Notes: generated by a model not told the origin, from the letters alone. Counted from the stretch's first letter, positions 1-14,722 are shown. The stretch: 64,000 nucleotides of DNA from Glandiceps talaboti (GCF_964340395.1 NC_135550.1:19881176-19945175), one strand, 5' to 3'. Program-made: numbers and translations.

Positions 1-3000
1 GTATTCCACATGTAAATTATTAACAGTTTTTATCTTTTAATTTTTTTTAAATAGTATATTATTGCACTAAACTTTTTAAAATCTTCAATTGAGTTTAAAA
101 TAGTTATTACGCACATAATATTTTTCTAAAAGAGGAAATCACCAACCATTTCACACGTCTTTGATGAGCTAAAAATACAACAATACGTTCTGTACTTAAC
201 CACAACAAGGCAGGGCTTCGTTTGAATGAAATTTTGCAAAACAAACGCCCCGACTCAGCTCAGTGAGTGACTGTACTCGTACTTGGCGCACACCGCTGTA
301 CACGGTCTACGGTACGTCTTTTATCGTTCGACATATATCTGAAGAAGAAAATTCAAGATTACGAAGCATTTTCATTTCATTTCGTACGAAGTATAAAAAA
401 TAATCATCTGATGCCAACATTTGGTTAAATATTGTCTCAAATTATCAATGAATAAAGGCGTGCACATATCGTATAGTGCAGTGTACGTGCAAAATTTCGC
501 ATCTTTGAAAGGTCACGACCTTTGCGGGTAATCAGTCAGCCATGCTCTGTAAGTGTGAAACAACGCGTACACAGTAATTAAGTACGGCACGATTTGCATC
601 AAATGCTTTAACCAATATGTACACAAACACTATTTTAGCGTGATAACATGCAATGATGTAAAACTTTGAAATTTGGTATAGTTCTGGATTGCTAGGCCCA
701 GGGTACTTTAGACTTCCATGTTTAGACCTAGTGTCGTGATACTATACACCATTCCACGGACTCTACACGTACACCCGAAGCAACTTATGCATAAAATAAA
801 TCAGTCAATTTGTGTTTCGGATAAGCTGTAATTATTCGTTTGTGATATTTTGCGTACCATAAGCCGTACTTTTAAGTAACATTTTATTTGTTTTCTGTCA
901 TTTATCCTTTACAAAATGTTTTATTCTTTGCCATGCCTACGCCGTTCTTTGTAAGCTTTGTAATTTTTGCCGATTTTCCTCAACACGACTCCTTTTAATT
1001 ATAGCCTATATGCGAGCTGGCTATTTGAAACATTTCAACTTTTCACAAAAGGTAAACATTGTCCCATTTCTTTAACATGTTTGAATCGATAAATATGGGT
1101 AGTGTCGAGTTCTTGGTGTCCAGCTAGCTGCAATGTTTTTAAAGCTTTTTTTCGTTCCGTCTATTAACCAAAAGTTTTTCGGTTAAAATACGGAACGAAA
1201 AAAGCTAAAAAAAAAATTAAAAAAAACAGGGGGAAGGGGGGGGGATAACTCAAAATCAAAACTAACGCTACAATCATTGCCGCTGGATGTCCGGTAGGAT
1301 AATTGCGTGATTTGTCATCCTTGCCTTATCCTTCGGGCGATTCATGACTTGTAAAGTCGGACCAGATTCTAATACCACATTTCTTGAAGTAATTTCCAGG
1401 GAGAATTTTGATTGATTTGATCAAAGGGGGGTCAGGTCAGGTAAAGTTCCCGTTCAATAAAATACGACTTCCGTCGACCCTGAACTTCATCTTAGACCAA
1501 CGTGTTTATCGAGCCATGACGGTTTAGCAGGTGGTCTGGTCATGGTAGATATCGTATACAAGTGGACGCAAGTGCAGAGTATTAAAATGTGACGGCGTAT
1601 TCTATATTGATTGTCCTGTGGTAATGTTTTCCATAATATATGCCTATCAATGGATGTATCGGCACAGGGAGCCCAGGAACCGTGTTACAAATGAATAAAT
1701 ATATATGTAAACAAACAAACAAACAAACAAACGAACAACATACACCTGTACACTATGTTTCTACATTTACTACAATACTCATTCTCGCAAGCCAGAGTTG
1801 TTATTTCTAAAACACTGGCAAAAATGAGACATCAGAACTGTAGGAGGCTCGTTAAGAACGTTGCCGTAAAACAGACTGTGGTTTGCGACGATGTACAATA
1901 CTATACTCGTAGTACATGTATATTAGGTAATTATCCATGAGTTTAAAATTATATGTCATTACATTTCACCCAGGTGCTGATAAAATTGTCATTTACTGTT
2001 TTATGTTTGGATTAAATACCTTTCCCCCTTTTCGTGAATGATTTTACCTCCGTCGACGGGATTTGAAGGTATTTTTCCAAGAATGTTTGTTTAAACCGTT
2101 TCTTTATGTTTGCGCATGTGCAACAGCATCGTTTTCTAACTTATTCCGTCATGTGTCTTCGTGTAGACGGTCAAAAAGATTTTCGATATATCGTGAAAAC
2201 ACATGGAAACAATAATATTGATTTTTTTTTAGTTTTTATTTGAAAATGTCGTAGTGTAAACAGCCTCAAAAGAACAAATTATGCATGTAAGCCAAGATGT
2301 AACGTAATTTTTAATTAAATTGACACATTTAAATTCTGATTCAAGGCCAATTTACACGATGCCGTTTTCAATCAAATGAAAAGCGCAACTACGTGTATGT
2401 CGTTACATTTGCACCTACCGTCAACACCGAGACGACAAAAATGCACATGAAAACGCACTGATTTGACTGAGTACAGCTTTTGGTGTGACGTTGTTGTGGT
2501 ATATTTACTATCAATATATTATCTGTACCGAGTTAGTAGCAGGCCACGTCAGAAACTGACAACATAAGTCGTATTGGTAAATCATGTATAACATTCCATT
2601 TATTCATTCATTTATGTTTTTTCTTGTTTATATCTCTGTACGCAGTAAGCTTAACTGTTAATGTTTTGCTCGTACAAGTATTTGTAAATATGTGATTTGG
2701 GCCGATGGCCTTTAAGAGCAATAAATTTTATTACATGAAACTCAACAGTTTCGTTGCCACGACGTGCTAACCTCGTAAGCAGTGTAAGTAAGCGAACACA
2801 CTAAAATTATATTGAAGAAACAAATTTAAAAATGTCAGAATCTTCACGAGCATTACGATGTTGTTCATCAGTAAATTTCACGTGTTTCGTCATTTCTAAT
2901 ACCCGTGCTGCATGACTTCGACACCGTAGTATTTAGTGGTGTATAGAAATAAAAAAACAAAACGTTTTTTGTATTATAAATACGTTTCGAATAACACTTG

Positions 3001-3933
3001 TTTTATATCAATACATAAATATTTTGAGGTGTTTTGACGACTTTTACGCTGGAAAGAATCGATAAAGCAACTGATTGTAAAGTTTGTGAATTTACAAATA
3101 CCTCACGGCTAAACAAAGTTTCACTATCAGAATAGAACTATTTGATGTTCTTTATTACCAGGCCAACATGATGATTTAAGAGGTATATACAAAAGGACGA
3201 CTGAATCATAGTTCCGTTCGTTGTGAAACTGCACGTAGACGTAGTCGCAAGATGCCAATCATCCTCAAATGTCACTCACTTTACATGCCAAGTTAGGAAA
3301 ACAAGAATTAAGTAAAGTCTAATTTCGTCATGTATTATGACGTATTTGTCTTCACCTTCGAGCTTTTGTTTGTTTTTAGGAAGCTACCTACAGTGGCCGT
3401 CGTGATGTATTGTATATAAACGGAATATGATGATTCACCTCTCTACTTGGACGCCAACATCGTAACACAAAACAAGAATTGAAAGTACTTCATTATTCTT
3501 TTAATTTAGTTAAAATCGGGTTTATCAAATCATGATAGACACTGAATTGAGAGTCAAATTCAAAGAGACTAGTTTTACTTCAATTTATCGTTGATCACAG
3601 TCCCTTCTTCTGAAAAGTTGTATAAGCTGATGTTGCCCATATGGATATTTTAAAAATTAATTGACGGATGCGGTGGCCGCGTTTAATGGTTGCTATTTTA
3701 GAAAAAACATGAAGTTGCAAGGTTACATTTATATAATTATATATGTATATATGGACGCCAATAGCCTTTTTATGGCGCTTACGATATATTCCATACAATC
3801 TCTCATATATGTATTGAACGGAATACATTGCATATCATAAGCGCCGTAAACAGGCTAAGACTCCAACGAAAGGCACATTCATTCATTCGTCAATTATGTA
3901 AAATCTCCGTTGAAAGTGTTATTTCATTCGAAA
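1..3933. other. non-coding stretch, no gene recognised
   Basis: Apart from the hairpin at 1143-1206, a G-run near 1230 and an (AAAC)n microsatellite at 1715-1737, nothing recognisable is present. Open frames are short and lack splice-consistent partners. CpG dinucleotides are common, unlike the gene bodies further right. Confidence 0.5.
1143..1206. repeat. 64-bp near-perfect hairpin
   Basis: AGCTTTTTTTCGTTCCGT (1143-1160) pairs with its reverse complement at 1190-1206, one T shorter. Inner arms TTAACC / GGTTAA close the structure. No gene adjoins it. It could be a tiny MITE or a transcribed hairpin. Confidence 0.6.
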
Positions 3934-4325
3934 CACATTCATACCAACTCCACCGACATCCATCCCTACCCTCACTCCTGCACACTCATACCAATTCCAC
4001 CGACATCCATCCCTACCCTCACCGTGCCATACACTCATACCAACTCCAACGACATCCACCCCTACCCTCACCCATACACACTCACACCAACTCCACCGAC
4101 ATCCATCCCTACCCTCACCCATACACATTCATACCAACTCCACCGACATCCACCCCTACCCTCACCCCTACATTCATACCAATTCCACCGACATACACCC
4201 TACCCTCACTCCTGCACTCATACCAACTCCACCGACATCCACCCCTACCCTCACTCCTGCACACTCATACCAACTCCATCGACATCCATCCCTACCCTCG
4301 CTCCTGCACATTCATACCAGCTAGT
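3934..4325. repeat. minisatellite, ~45-bp unit
   Basis: About eight or nine copies of a unit containing CATACCAACTCCACCGACAT followed by CCATCCCTACCCTCAC, with unit lengths between 42 and 51. All three frames stay open across it, giving His/Pro/Thr-rich pseudo-proteins that are a by-product of the repeat and not a gene. Confidence 0.85.
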
Positions 4326-7300
4326 GAATGTTTATGTCACGTCTACACATATCTGCAAAGAGAAGAAGTACATGTTGGGTGAATAACATACAAATTATGA
4401 CAAGTTGGCTGATGTGTCACATGTTTCGTTTTGCTAAGCAATTCTTGTCATGTTTGTGTCATGCTGAATAGGCAATACAAGGTACATTTGATAATAGAGT
4501 GACATCAGACTGAATGATACGGGTGGTTACAACTTAGAAGAAATTGTTAAGGGCATATATATTAAAAGTGCATTGTATTATTTTCTTGCACGAAATTTCT
4601 TCGATACATTTTACATAAAGGTAAACTTTGTATAGATTGTCAGAAAATATTACACATAAAGAAATAGCGGGGTTTTTTTCGTTACACAGTTGATTCGTTG
4701 TTCCGTAAACGGTAAACCCAAACACCTTATATTACCAACAATTTATGTGCGACGCGTTTCATACATCGTTTTTCTCAATGTCTTTGGGGAGATTTAAAAA
4801 AAAAATAATCTCCATGTCATCCATGTATTCAAAAGGACCGATCATTTTGTGAAAATATGTTTTCAAGTTGGAGACTGTGTGTTCGAATAAATGTGTTTTT
4901 AGGTTAAATTTCACGTCTAACTTGGCGACTTTCTTAATAAGACCTTAAAAGAAAAGCCCTAGGAATGCAATAGTGTCCACTCGAGTTTCAGTTCCACTTA
5001 ATCGGCAAATGGGTGAAATTACCTGCACACCTGTGTTCGTTGCGGTTTAGGGGTTTGTAGACTATAATGACACTGTAATGCGTACTAGTATATGTCTAGG
5101 TTTGTTTTAACTCAGACCACCAATATATGAGATTTTAGCGTTACGGAGTTGTGAATAAATGGCCCTACTATTGGTATGACGAGGTAGACGTGTACGTGTA
5201 TTACGTGTTTTAACAAAACAGTTAGGAATATGTTAATGTTTGATATCTATATATTCTAATATGTCAAATATGACTGACGACGCCAACGCTACTAGGGATT
5301 CATGGAAGTCTGCCTTGTATTCGTGCAATCGTCCCCGTTCCCATGGTTTAGATGACTATCAAACGGTAAATGTCACCACACAATGTATGCCTTCATACTC
5401 TCTCCGAAATCAGTGGGTACACACGAACGTTTATGAACGAAAATAAAAAAATAACAAACATGGGCATTGGCACGAACGTTCTAAACGATGACAACCATCG
5501 TCGCAAATAAATTTACTGTCGATCGATTAAATAAACTTTAAAGTGTTTAGCTTAATTACACTCTGGTGGCGTTCATTGTTGCATTCATTCTACCTGTCAA
5601 TTCACAACATTTAGTCTGATTTTTCCCTCCATCATAAAACTGGAGATGGGTATGGCCAACGAAAAAGTACATGTAATATAAATGAGATCCGTGCATCCAT
5701 ATACGATGCATGTATGTGTTCACATTAACTGTATTTGATAATAGGTGTACATGTATAGCAAAAATGTTTAGAGGTTTCAAATCGCAGGGCACAATGTTTA
5801 CAAACGTAAAGCAGCACGTTGATTTAGAGTTTGGTATGGAGATTCGTTGTTAATGTTCCTTCACTCCTAATTAATCTGGAAAAGGTCGAGGCAACAGTGT
5901 TGCTTCCAATTTGCACGTACTACGTGCAAACAAAGACCGACGCCTAAAATATATCCCATTGTCGCAGACGACATAAATAATAGCGAGTACGTGAATACGA
6001 TCAAAATCTCGAATTCAGCACACACAACCGCACGTAGCTAACGTTTTGTCGAAATTGATGAGAGCGAAACGATGTATGCAAATTTCTCAGCAGCACATAA
6101 TCGGGCCCCACGCCCACGTAGCTAAACTTTCCGTCGCATCGAAAATGAGGACACACAGTCACACATCATGATGTAATTGTCCTATTGCTGTTAGTCAGGT
6201 AGTCAGTGTGAGCATGGAAATGGGTTATACTTCCATGATGTGAGGTTTCCATGGCTTCACCCCCTACTTTCATCCAAAACAATGCATAGGTGGTTCTTTG
6301 TCTTCGATAATCTAGATAAGTGGACAATGTACCAAATAAACAAGTACCTGGATACGGTATGATTTACAAACAAAGTTTCAAGGCTATATCAACATTTCGT
6401 ATTTATTATCTTACAACTCGAAGTCGAGGCAATATAGGACAGTTTCTCTGATCGTATATATATCCCATATAAAATGTTCGATTTAAAAAAAATGATTTGC
6501 CGTTCTTCTTTCATTTAAATATTCTATCATTGAAACACGTCTGCTATACCTTCATCAAGTACATTTATCCAGAGCGTGATTCATTGTTAATCCTCCATAC
6601 GAATTTCCATTCCGAAGTAAATACGCGTAAATACGAACAGAGACTATTTGAGACCTCCACGAAGTTAAATGATGGACTATTTTTTTTCGTCTATATTGAT
6701 GGATTGCTACGAACCGATTTCAGTCTGTTTATATGTAGCTCTATCTACCTAAAAAGAATTTCAGGGAGCATCGTCGTATGTAACATTTTGAAAATATTTC
6801 GCGGTAGATGAAAATTTGAGTTTCTAAAATTACCAATAGCGATACGGTTCGAAGATATTTAGTTAAATATTTACCACCTTGGCATATTCGTAATTCCCCC
6901 CCCCCCCCAAATTATTGAACGAAGTATATAACTTTTTCGCTATATATGATGATTGCTTTACAATACTGAGATCGTTTCCTGATATGAAAGTTATTCTTTT
7001 TCTTTCGGATCGCACTTCTTCATGTTAATGATTACAACGAACCCCAGACAAAGTTCGCTATCTGATACAAAACCCTTTACTAGTAATTACATGTACCATA
7101 ATTCAGATTACATATTTACTATCTCTATTTCATGGCAAGTCGCACTGTTCTGTAAACACGGCCTGTGAACCCCAAAATAAACATCAGACCGCCAATCTCA
7201 TAGTAAACTGTAGGCTTACATTTGTTCACTTTCTTCTAAGTTTTTGAAATGACAAGATTTGTAACAAATTTATGTCGCTAATATTGCATACGACTACATA

Positions 7301-8514
7301 TTTACAAGCCTTTCAGTTTTAAAGGCGGACCTTGCACAACCAAAGACCGAGTATTTTAGTAAATTAAACCACGAGGACTTGCACCCTTATTCCCACTTTC
7401 GAACCTGTTGATATGAGAGAAGATTTGTAACAGATCTGTAGCTTTGTAACAGATGTATGTAGCCACTGCACTAGCCGGGTCTACATAGTTACAAACCAAC
7501 TCGCATGATGTCTTTTTGAATGAAAACGAGTCGCTACTGAGTCGAGGTACTGTTTAGCAATAAACCCGACTGCAAACTTTGGAACGGTTTCTGAGCAACG
7601 CGGTGATAATTGACATCAGACCACCACAACAAATATTCTTAATAAAGTTTGCCTAACTCATGTACGTGCGAAAACGAAAATACCTTGATGTATTCAATAC
7701 TTTAAATCATCAATTCTCTCTATTCTACCGTCAGTTTTCCTCACGTATGTACCTTTCGTTGCATGCGCGTGAGCACGACTCTTAGACTACGATGTGACTG
7801 GTCTACGTGCACCGCTGTTCACTTGATTGTATTGTATTCGATTACTAAGCATAGTTTGCAAGAGGAAAAAAATCTGATTTAACACCTGATGTTACTATAG
7901 CAATCGGCTGAATTTCATTTGCATTTTTAAACGATGCTTGATTTCGGCGCCTCTTCTAAAGAAAAACTCTAACCCGAACAACATTATTAACAAAAAAAAT
8001 AGATAAAAGTAATTAAATGAAATCTAACCAATTCCTACAACATATTTGAATCAGAATGGGTACATGTAGGAAAGAACGTGCACAAATTTTAACATCCAGG
8101 GTATTATTAATAGTGGGCTGATACGACTTTCTGTAACTTTGAAATTCTTATTTTAAAGACACAACCCCCTGCAACAAATATGTAATAAAACTAATATGCA
8201 ATTTCAACTACATATGTATTTACTTATGAACTGAATCGGATTCCCAAACATGCTTTGGCACTTCATCTTTTTAACTCATTACTGCACACTTATTGGAGTT
8301 AGCAAATGTTTAGTGAAGGATGCATATGACAAGTAACTTGATGACAACTTGCGACTTTGCCAAGATTCTCACGAAGGTCTAGATAATGCGTTGAGATAAA
8401 TAGCTTAATATCTATTTCGATTTAACCAAATAATAAATTATTTATAATATGAATGATAATTAATCGGTGCAAGCTTTATTCTTTTATCTGGCATCATTTT
8501 ATTTTTTTCTCGCT
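4326..8514. other. non-coding stretch, no gene recognised
   Basis: Unique, CpG-bearing DNA with a C homopolymer at 6897-6908. I found no coding exon with family resemblance and no RNA gene. Density of CpG near 6000-6120 is about one per 12 bases. Confidence 0.45.
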
Positions 8515-8518
8515 GACA

Positions 8519-8532
8519 CCCCCCCCCCCCCC
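8519..8532. repeat. poly(C) run
   Basis: Fourteen consecutive C, followed shortly by an A-run. Simple repeat. Confidence 0.9.
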
Positions 8533-8874
8533 GTATTAATAAAAAAAAAATTTCAAGTCAATAGTATTGCATTACGACTACTCACATTACGACATACTGT
8601 CAGTGTACATGGTCCGTGAATGGCTTGTACGTGCTAACACTGAATGAAAACGATGTCACTGCGAGACTGCTGCTGCCATGCCTGGGGGTATTTTTTGTCA
8701 AGGGGCTCTCCATTAAAAGGGAACCTGTTGATTCAGCACTTTCTTTAAATCGATGGGAAAGCAAGAAATCTTGGCATCATAATTAATGCTGTTGTTTTCA
8801 GGTCTCTCAACTTTGACGTTGTCTTGCCGAGGGAAACAGTCAGTCGACATCTCAGCCTCGGGACAGGAATTCAT

Positions 8875-8875
8875 G

Positions 8876-8908
<33 letters not shown>
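8875..8908. repeat. (ACTT)n microsatellite
   Basis: About eight tandem copies of CTTA. Simple repeat. Confidence 0.95.
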
Positions 8909-8910
<2 letters not shown>

Positions 8911-11209
8911 TGTGTAACAACACGAGGATCTATGATGGTAAATACGTTATAGTGAAGGCCACCTAAGCTTCAATACAACACCAGCCTAGTATCAAAACAT
9001 TCATTTTGGACTCAGATATCCCCAATTTTGTTTTACCTAACTACACTCGCTGCAGGCTTTGCACCCACGACGGCCATTGCGATGAAATCAGATTTGTCAA
9101 TATTCAATATTATATTATCATTGATTCAATTTTATAGAAATGGAACAATTCCTCACCCATTCAGTACAGACTAAGTCAGTGATTCTCTTCCCCTTTGGAG
9201 GTCGACGACAATAACTCTAAACAATGAAAAGTTTCCGACGAAGGAGACAAAAAATTGAAGCATGTCAGGTCAATCGATAGCTGTCATGAAACAAACATTT
9301 GGAGGCGTACTGGGCCGCACAGGCGAGTTCAATTCAAAGATGCGGTGATGATGAACGTACTCGCACGTACACCAAGACCCCCTAGCTCGCTGGGAAATGA
9401 CTACAATGAATAACATCTATGAAAGGAGGTCGACTTTCAACTCATTTCATTTTATTTTTTAAAATTACAATCTTCTCATATTTAGACCCAAAACACCATA
9501 TATTAAACATTATGGGTTTATGAATTCTCTCAAAGGTTAACGTTGGAGCATCTTTTTTAGATTTTAGTCCAATTCGATGCTAACCAAGAATTAAAAAAAA
9601 ATACTTTAAAGTTGTTTCCATGGCAACGTTCGGTTGACATTTGCTTTAATTGTTTATTCAGTATTTTGACAGAATATAGAAAACAAATTGATCCTAGATT
9701 TCAGTATGACATGGTATGATATGGTACGGACCTCATATCATACGTGTGACAGCTCAATGGTCCTGTGTGTTACATATTGGTTTAGCCGCTGGGTATTTGG
9801 ATAAGGGAAGAACTGAAGAGAAAAGCGAAAACTGCTGTAGTAATCAATATGTCAAATTCTGACCTCGTCCGTCATTTGAGTCGAATTGGGAGCAGGGAGA
9901 ACTCGGCCTCGGTCATGTGAATATCGACAGAGATTAGCAAATGTGCTGTTACATGTATGTTATGTATAATACGTGTTTCAAGTTCACAAGCCCAGTAACA
10001 TGTCAATTTTTGTCATGAACAGTTGTAAGATAAAAAAAATTGACGCATTGCATGTGACAGTACATTTAGTTGGGACGCACAGGTGTAGTGATAACGAACC
10101 ATGACCTAGTATTGCTGACATCTGAGATTATAACCAACTATGGTGTATAAGTTTTATAAACATGCTTGTTAAAAATGATACGATATGTATTTTTAAATGT
10201 TTATTGGTGCAACGCGAAAATATAATATTTTTTTTCGCTGTATCACCCTGGATCTATTACTATTGAAGAATCGATCGTTGAAATATACCCTCTTTGAAAG
10301 TTTCTTCACACGCATTTTGTATTTATTTAATTTGTTTCACCGTTTTTTCCACAAACTGATAAGTATGTATTCAGGGTCCTTAAAGATATATTGCTAACAC
10401 ATTTTTAGGTTCTTGACCCTTCAAATAACGCTTACCGTGGAGGGGGCTCATTTAGAATATCAAGTTCATTTCCATTTCAGGATCCTGAAGATAGTTTTAT
10501 GAAAATTGATGTGTTTCAGGATTTAATAGTTATTATGATAATTTGAGTACACAAGGTCGTGTGACGTCATAGTACAGTAAAGGGTCACACTTGTCCATTC
10601 AAAACACGAACGTAAACATCGAACTGAAGAAAGTATAGCTATGTCGCAATACAAATCATACAGTGAGCATATGATAGCTGGAAAATATCGTTTTTTGTAC
10701 AAACCTTTCTTGTAAACTTCGATAAGCTGACTAAGTCGACCCTGAAAACTGCGAAGACGTTGTTCTCTGCAGTATGGATGACAACGGGGTTGTTTACAGT
10801 GGCTCGGACTATGTGCGTACGTGTTTGCAGTCATCTTTCCATATGCACAGTTGAGTTAAGACTAGCATCTGTGATGACATTATGTTAAACATTACATCCA
10901 ATGACAGATAGGACACGCCTCTCATACAAATCATAGACACTGTTTATTGTTGTGTTATTATTGTGCTGTGTGTAGTGACTGAACCTGACACGGATTGTGG
11001 ACGACAATAGAAAACATGCATGTTTGTTGAGTTTCCATGATTTTTTCAATTGCAATCACAAAAATGCTCCGGCAATACATAACTTCATTTATATCAATAC
11101 CGAATCAAATAGATCAAAATAAATATTGAATATCAAACTTTAAAAAAGTCACTGGTTCTATTGTTCCAGTCAATTACACACGTAACATCTGAAAGGAGTA
11201 GAGCTGTCA

Positions 11210-11210
<1 letters not shown>
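8909..11210. other. non-coding stretch with one perfect X-box-like motif
   Basis: No gene recognised. GTTTCCATGGCAAC at 9614-9627 fits the RFX-factor X-box consensus (GTnRCC, short spacer, RGYAAC apart from one flexible position). A 103-codon minus-strand frame at 10834-10523 starts with ATG but resembles nothing I know. Confidence 0.4.

Positions 11211-11259
<49 letters not shown>
11211..11259. repeat. (AC)n microsatellite
   Basis: About 24 AC dinucleotides in an uninterrupted run. Confidence 0.95.
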
Positions 11260-11261
<2 letters not shown>

Positions 11262-11383
11262 TTTTGATTAGAGGGTAACCTATACTAGAAAATAAATGCA
11301 AACATTGTTTCATAACGCACGTACACCATACATTACGTGGGCGGCCCGGACATTAAGCGGCCTTACGGTGGCAGGCAATCTGA

Positions 11384-11743
11384 TTAGGCGTAAAAAAAAT
11401 GTGTGGTTCCGATTTAATGTACATTCAATTTTAAAATAGGTGGGGTTGGTAGATTTTTTATTGTATTTTATTATATATATTTTTTTCATGTGTGAGTGTC
11501 AAGTTCAGGTTTTCCATTGTGGTCTCTGTGTTGTTTATTTCTTCCTATCAGATTTACAGCCATTACAGTTTGGAAGAATAGTATTATATTATCTTTTTAG
11601 GTTGATGTCAGTTTCCGCACCCACTATTTCTTGCGAGACTTCACGATTTTCGCGATTTTATTATTTTTCTCAAATACATAAAAAAAAGTTTAGGGTCGGC
11701 GTGAAAAACTAGGTGGGGTAACCGGAACGGAACAACTTTTTTT
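11384..11743. mobile_element. dispersed repeat, copy 1 (MITE-like)
   Basis: A ~350-bp sequence whose inverted copy lies at 28605-28949. Shared words include TGTGTGGTTCCGATT, AGGTGGGGTnGGTAGATTTTT, TGATGTCAGTTTCCGCA and GAAAAACTAGGTGGGGT. Both ends carry GGTTCC/GGAAC-type inverted termini. It contains no transposase, so it is a non-autonomous element moved by something else. Confidence 0.65.
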
Positions 11744-12684
11744 ATTTAAAGAAAGAAATCAAGCCGTACTCACCATATCAGACAGAGGGCGCTCATCAAC
11801 CGCTGCTTAGATGTACATTTGTATACAGTATATGGCGTCAGATGAATTTTCCGGTACCATCATTAATTAAATTGGCTGTTTTCATCGTTTTCAGGAGCTG
11901 ATCATTTGAACTGATCGGGTGAAGTGGATATGTGGCGTTTGTGTATAATAGGGGTTGGGGTTTAGAAATTATCACTCGAAGTGGTAAGGTTTTAATCACA
12001 GAACAATAGCAGTATCCTATTGTCATAAAATTTCCCTCTGAGAGGGGGGGGGGGTTGGATACCTCCCCTCTACCTGTGTTTACGTATGCACGCACTATTA
12101 TAAAATATGAAAGAAGGTCATTTTGTATTTTGTAGTAGTATCCATGAATGACAAACTTACAATCAAGACCTTTTATTTTATTTTAAGTTCACTGAATTCA
12201 TGCTGTGCCCCATTACGTACACAATGTAATATTGGTATTATTCAATTACAGGGCTGATGTTTGAACTGTCCATATGTGTTCACGTTCGTCAGTTTGCCAT
12301 CTTCAAAACTAAATTTGTCCCGATTTCGCATTTGGGTATGGGTTGTAGCTTGCTGGGGGGGGGGCTAGAAACTAGAGGAATTTCGATTAAAAATTAACAT
12401 GCCCAAAAAGATATATAAAAAAATGAAAAATGTCTATGAACTGATGACATTATAAAGGTCCACTTCATTTTGCCATGTGTTGAAATGGCAGTAAGTCAAC
12501 CTAGGATGTTTATCGACATGTCTGTTCAGCAGTTTCAATTGCAAAATGTCTCTCATGTTTCACACAGTGTAAGTCTCTGGATGCATTGAAAGTTGTTATT
12601 TGTGATCCTACTGGTATAAAGTGAAAGGCATTTCATAGGAAGCGCGTCTTCCAACAGTTGCAATGATAAACAAAGATGTAGAAA
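11744..12684. other. non-coding stretch
   Basis: Contains G-runs at about 12045 and 12355 and otherwise nothing I recognise as gene or RNA. Confidence 0.45.
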
Positions 12685-13094
<410 letters not shown>

Positions 13095-13132
13095 GTTCTA
13101 TAAATAGCTAACCATTATGCATATGGGTCACC

Positions 13133-13154
13133 CACAAGTAGAAATCAGATATTA
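13133..13154 (+). repeat. 22-bp inverted repeat, left copy (candidate transposon end)
   Basis: Begins CACAAGTAGAAATC and ends GATATTA. It is identical, in opposite orientation, to 19514-19535 on the other side of the transposase-like gene, with the CACAAG ends pointing outward on both sides. The placement fits terminal inverted repeats. No clear target-site duplication is visible. Confidence 0.5.
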
Positions 13155-13730
13155 TGTTGAAAAATCACTTTTTGGGTTTTCTTCACAATTTCGAAGTAGG
13201 ACACCTATATTGTTTGTTGATGAAATTTGACATCCGAAATCAAACAAGAAATTGGAGTAAATTGGCAACAAACACACATATGCATGGAACCATTGTAAAC
13301 AGCTGAAGTGGCCTGTCAACTATTATAATAACTATCAATTTTGATTGGCACTGCTCAAAAATGGTCATGGTTACCATACAAAATGTGGTTAAGGTTACTA
13401 TACAAGACATTATGGTCGTCATGGTTACAAGGAACGTTACCATGGTAACAGGAAACAACAAATCTGACACTGGGAAACATGTGAAACACACCTGCACATC
13501 CCTTCCTCTACACACAACTACGTACATACACGGGATACTATTATAACACAGAATGTTAAAATTTGAAAGTACTTCTTTTATTTATAGTTACATGTACATA
13601 TATATCATACATATTGACATGAATTCAATAAATTAATTTTGTATTGTACATTTTTCGATTTCAGTTACCATAATAATGATAACAGCAATACTAGCAATAT
13701 TACACACACATATACCATTTGGTATTATTA
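13155..13730. other. non-coding stretch with palindromic X-box
   Basis: Contains several GTTACCAT-type words and a perfect palindromic X-box GTTACCATGGTAAC at 13436-13449. No gene recognised. Confidence 0.4.
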
Positions 13731-13775
13731 AAGTAGTGCTCAAAGCACTGTATAATTATTATCCCTACATGTACC
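13731..13775 (-). mobile_element. SINE 3' tail fragment
   Basis: Read on the minus strand this gives AATAATTATACAGTGCTTTGAGCAC, close to the tail of the SINE at 20222-20510 (AATAATTGTAAAGCGCTTTG). Only the tail is present, truncated next to the minisatellite. Confidence 0.55.
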
Positions 13776-14425
13776 AGAGACTTGTTATGGTACAACCTCT
13801 TATACCCCTAGCAGAGACAAGTTGTGGTATAACCACTTATACCCCTAGCAGAGACATGGCATGGTACAACCATTTATACCCCTCACAGAGACATGTCATG
13901 GTACAACCACTTATACCCCTAGCACAGAGACATGTTATGGTATAACCACTTATACCCCTAGCAGAGACAAGTTATGGTATAACCACTTATACCCCTAGCA
14001 CATACAGAGACGTGTTATGGTATAACCACTTATACTTCTATCACATAGACATGTTATGGTATAACCACTTATACCCCTAGCACATACAGAGACGTGTTAT
14101 GGTATAACCACTTATACTTCTATCACATAGACATGTTATGGTATAACCACTTATACCCCTAGCACATACAGAGACGTGTTATGGTATAACCACTTATACT
14201 TCTATCACATAGACATGTTATGGTATAACTACTTATACTTCTATCACATAGACATGTTATAGTACAACCACTTATACACCTAGCAGAGACATGTTATGAT
14301 ATAACCACTTATACACCTAGCACAGAGACATGTTATGGTACAACCATTTATACCCCTAGCAGAGACATATTATGGTATAACCATGTATACCCCTAGCACA
14401 GAGACATGTTATGGGACAACCATTG
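13776..14425. repeat. minisatellite, ~38-45-bp unit
   Basis: About sixteen copies of a unit with ACATGTTATGGTATAACCAC followed by TTATACCCCTAGCA. In the middle, two unit types alternate (ACCCCTAGCACATACAGAGACG and ACTTCTATCACATAGACA), forming a higher-order repeat of about 80 bp. Confidence 0.85.
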
Positions 14426-14722
14426 TACTTCTTCAACTCCCCTGAGAGCACATAATCCATTCTACCACTGACAACAGTCAGGATTAAATCCTTCACATTA
14501 AAATCTCTATCCTACCAGGTGAGGTCCTTATTCATGTAGCTTGGATGACTTAGACAAAATGACTGAAATCTAATGATTTTTAAAATGGTAAATTACAATA
14601 TAGTATCACTTATTACAATTGACGAGAACACACTTTAAGCGTTTCAGTTGTATCAAAGCTTCAAAAAGATATTTTCTTCCACTCTTTCAGGGAAACACAA
14701 TATCAGGTGAAATTAAAATGAA

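Noticed and set aside
3828-4386. Open frames of 158-184 codons, His/Pro/Thr-rich
   Set aside because: They are translations of a minisatellite whose unit keeps several frames open on both strands; no splice or family support.
10523-10834. 103-codon minus-strand ATG frame
   Set aside because: No recognisable motif, no convincing neighbouring exon; length is within chance for this sequence.
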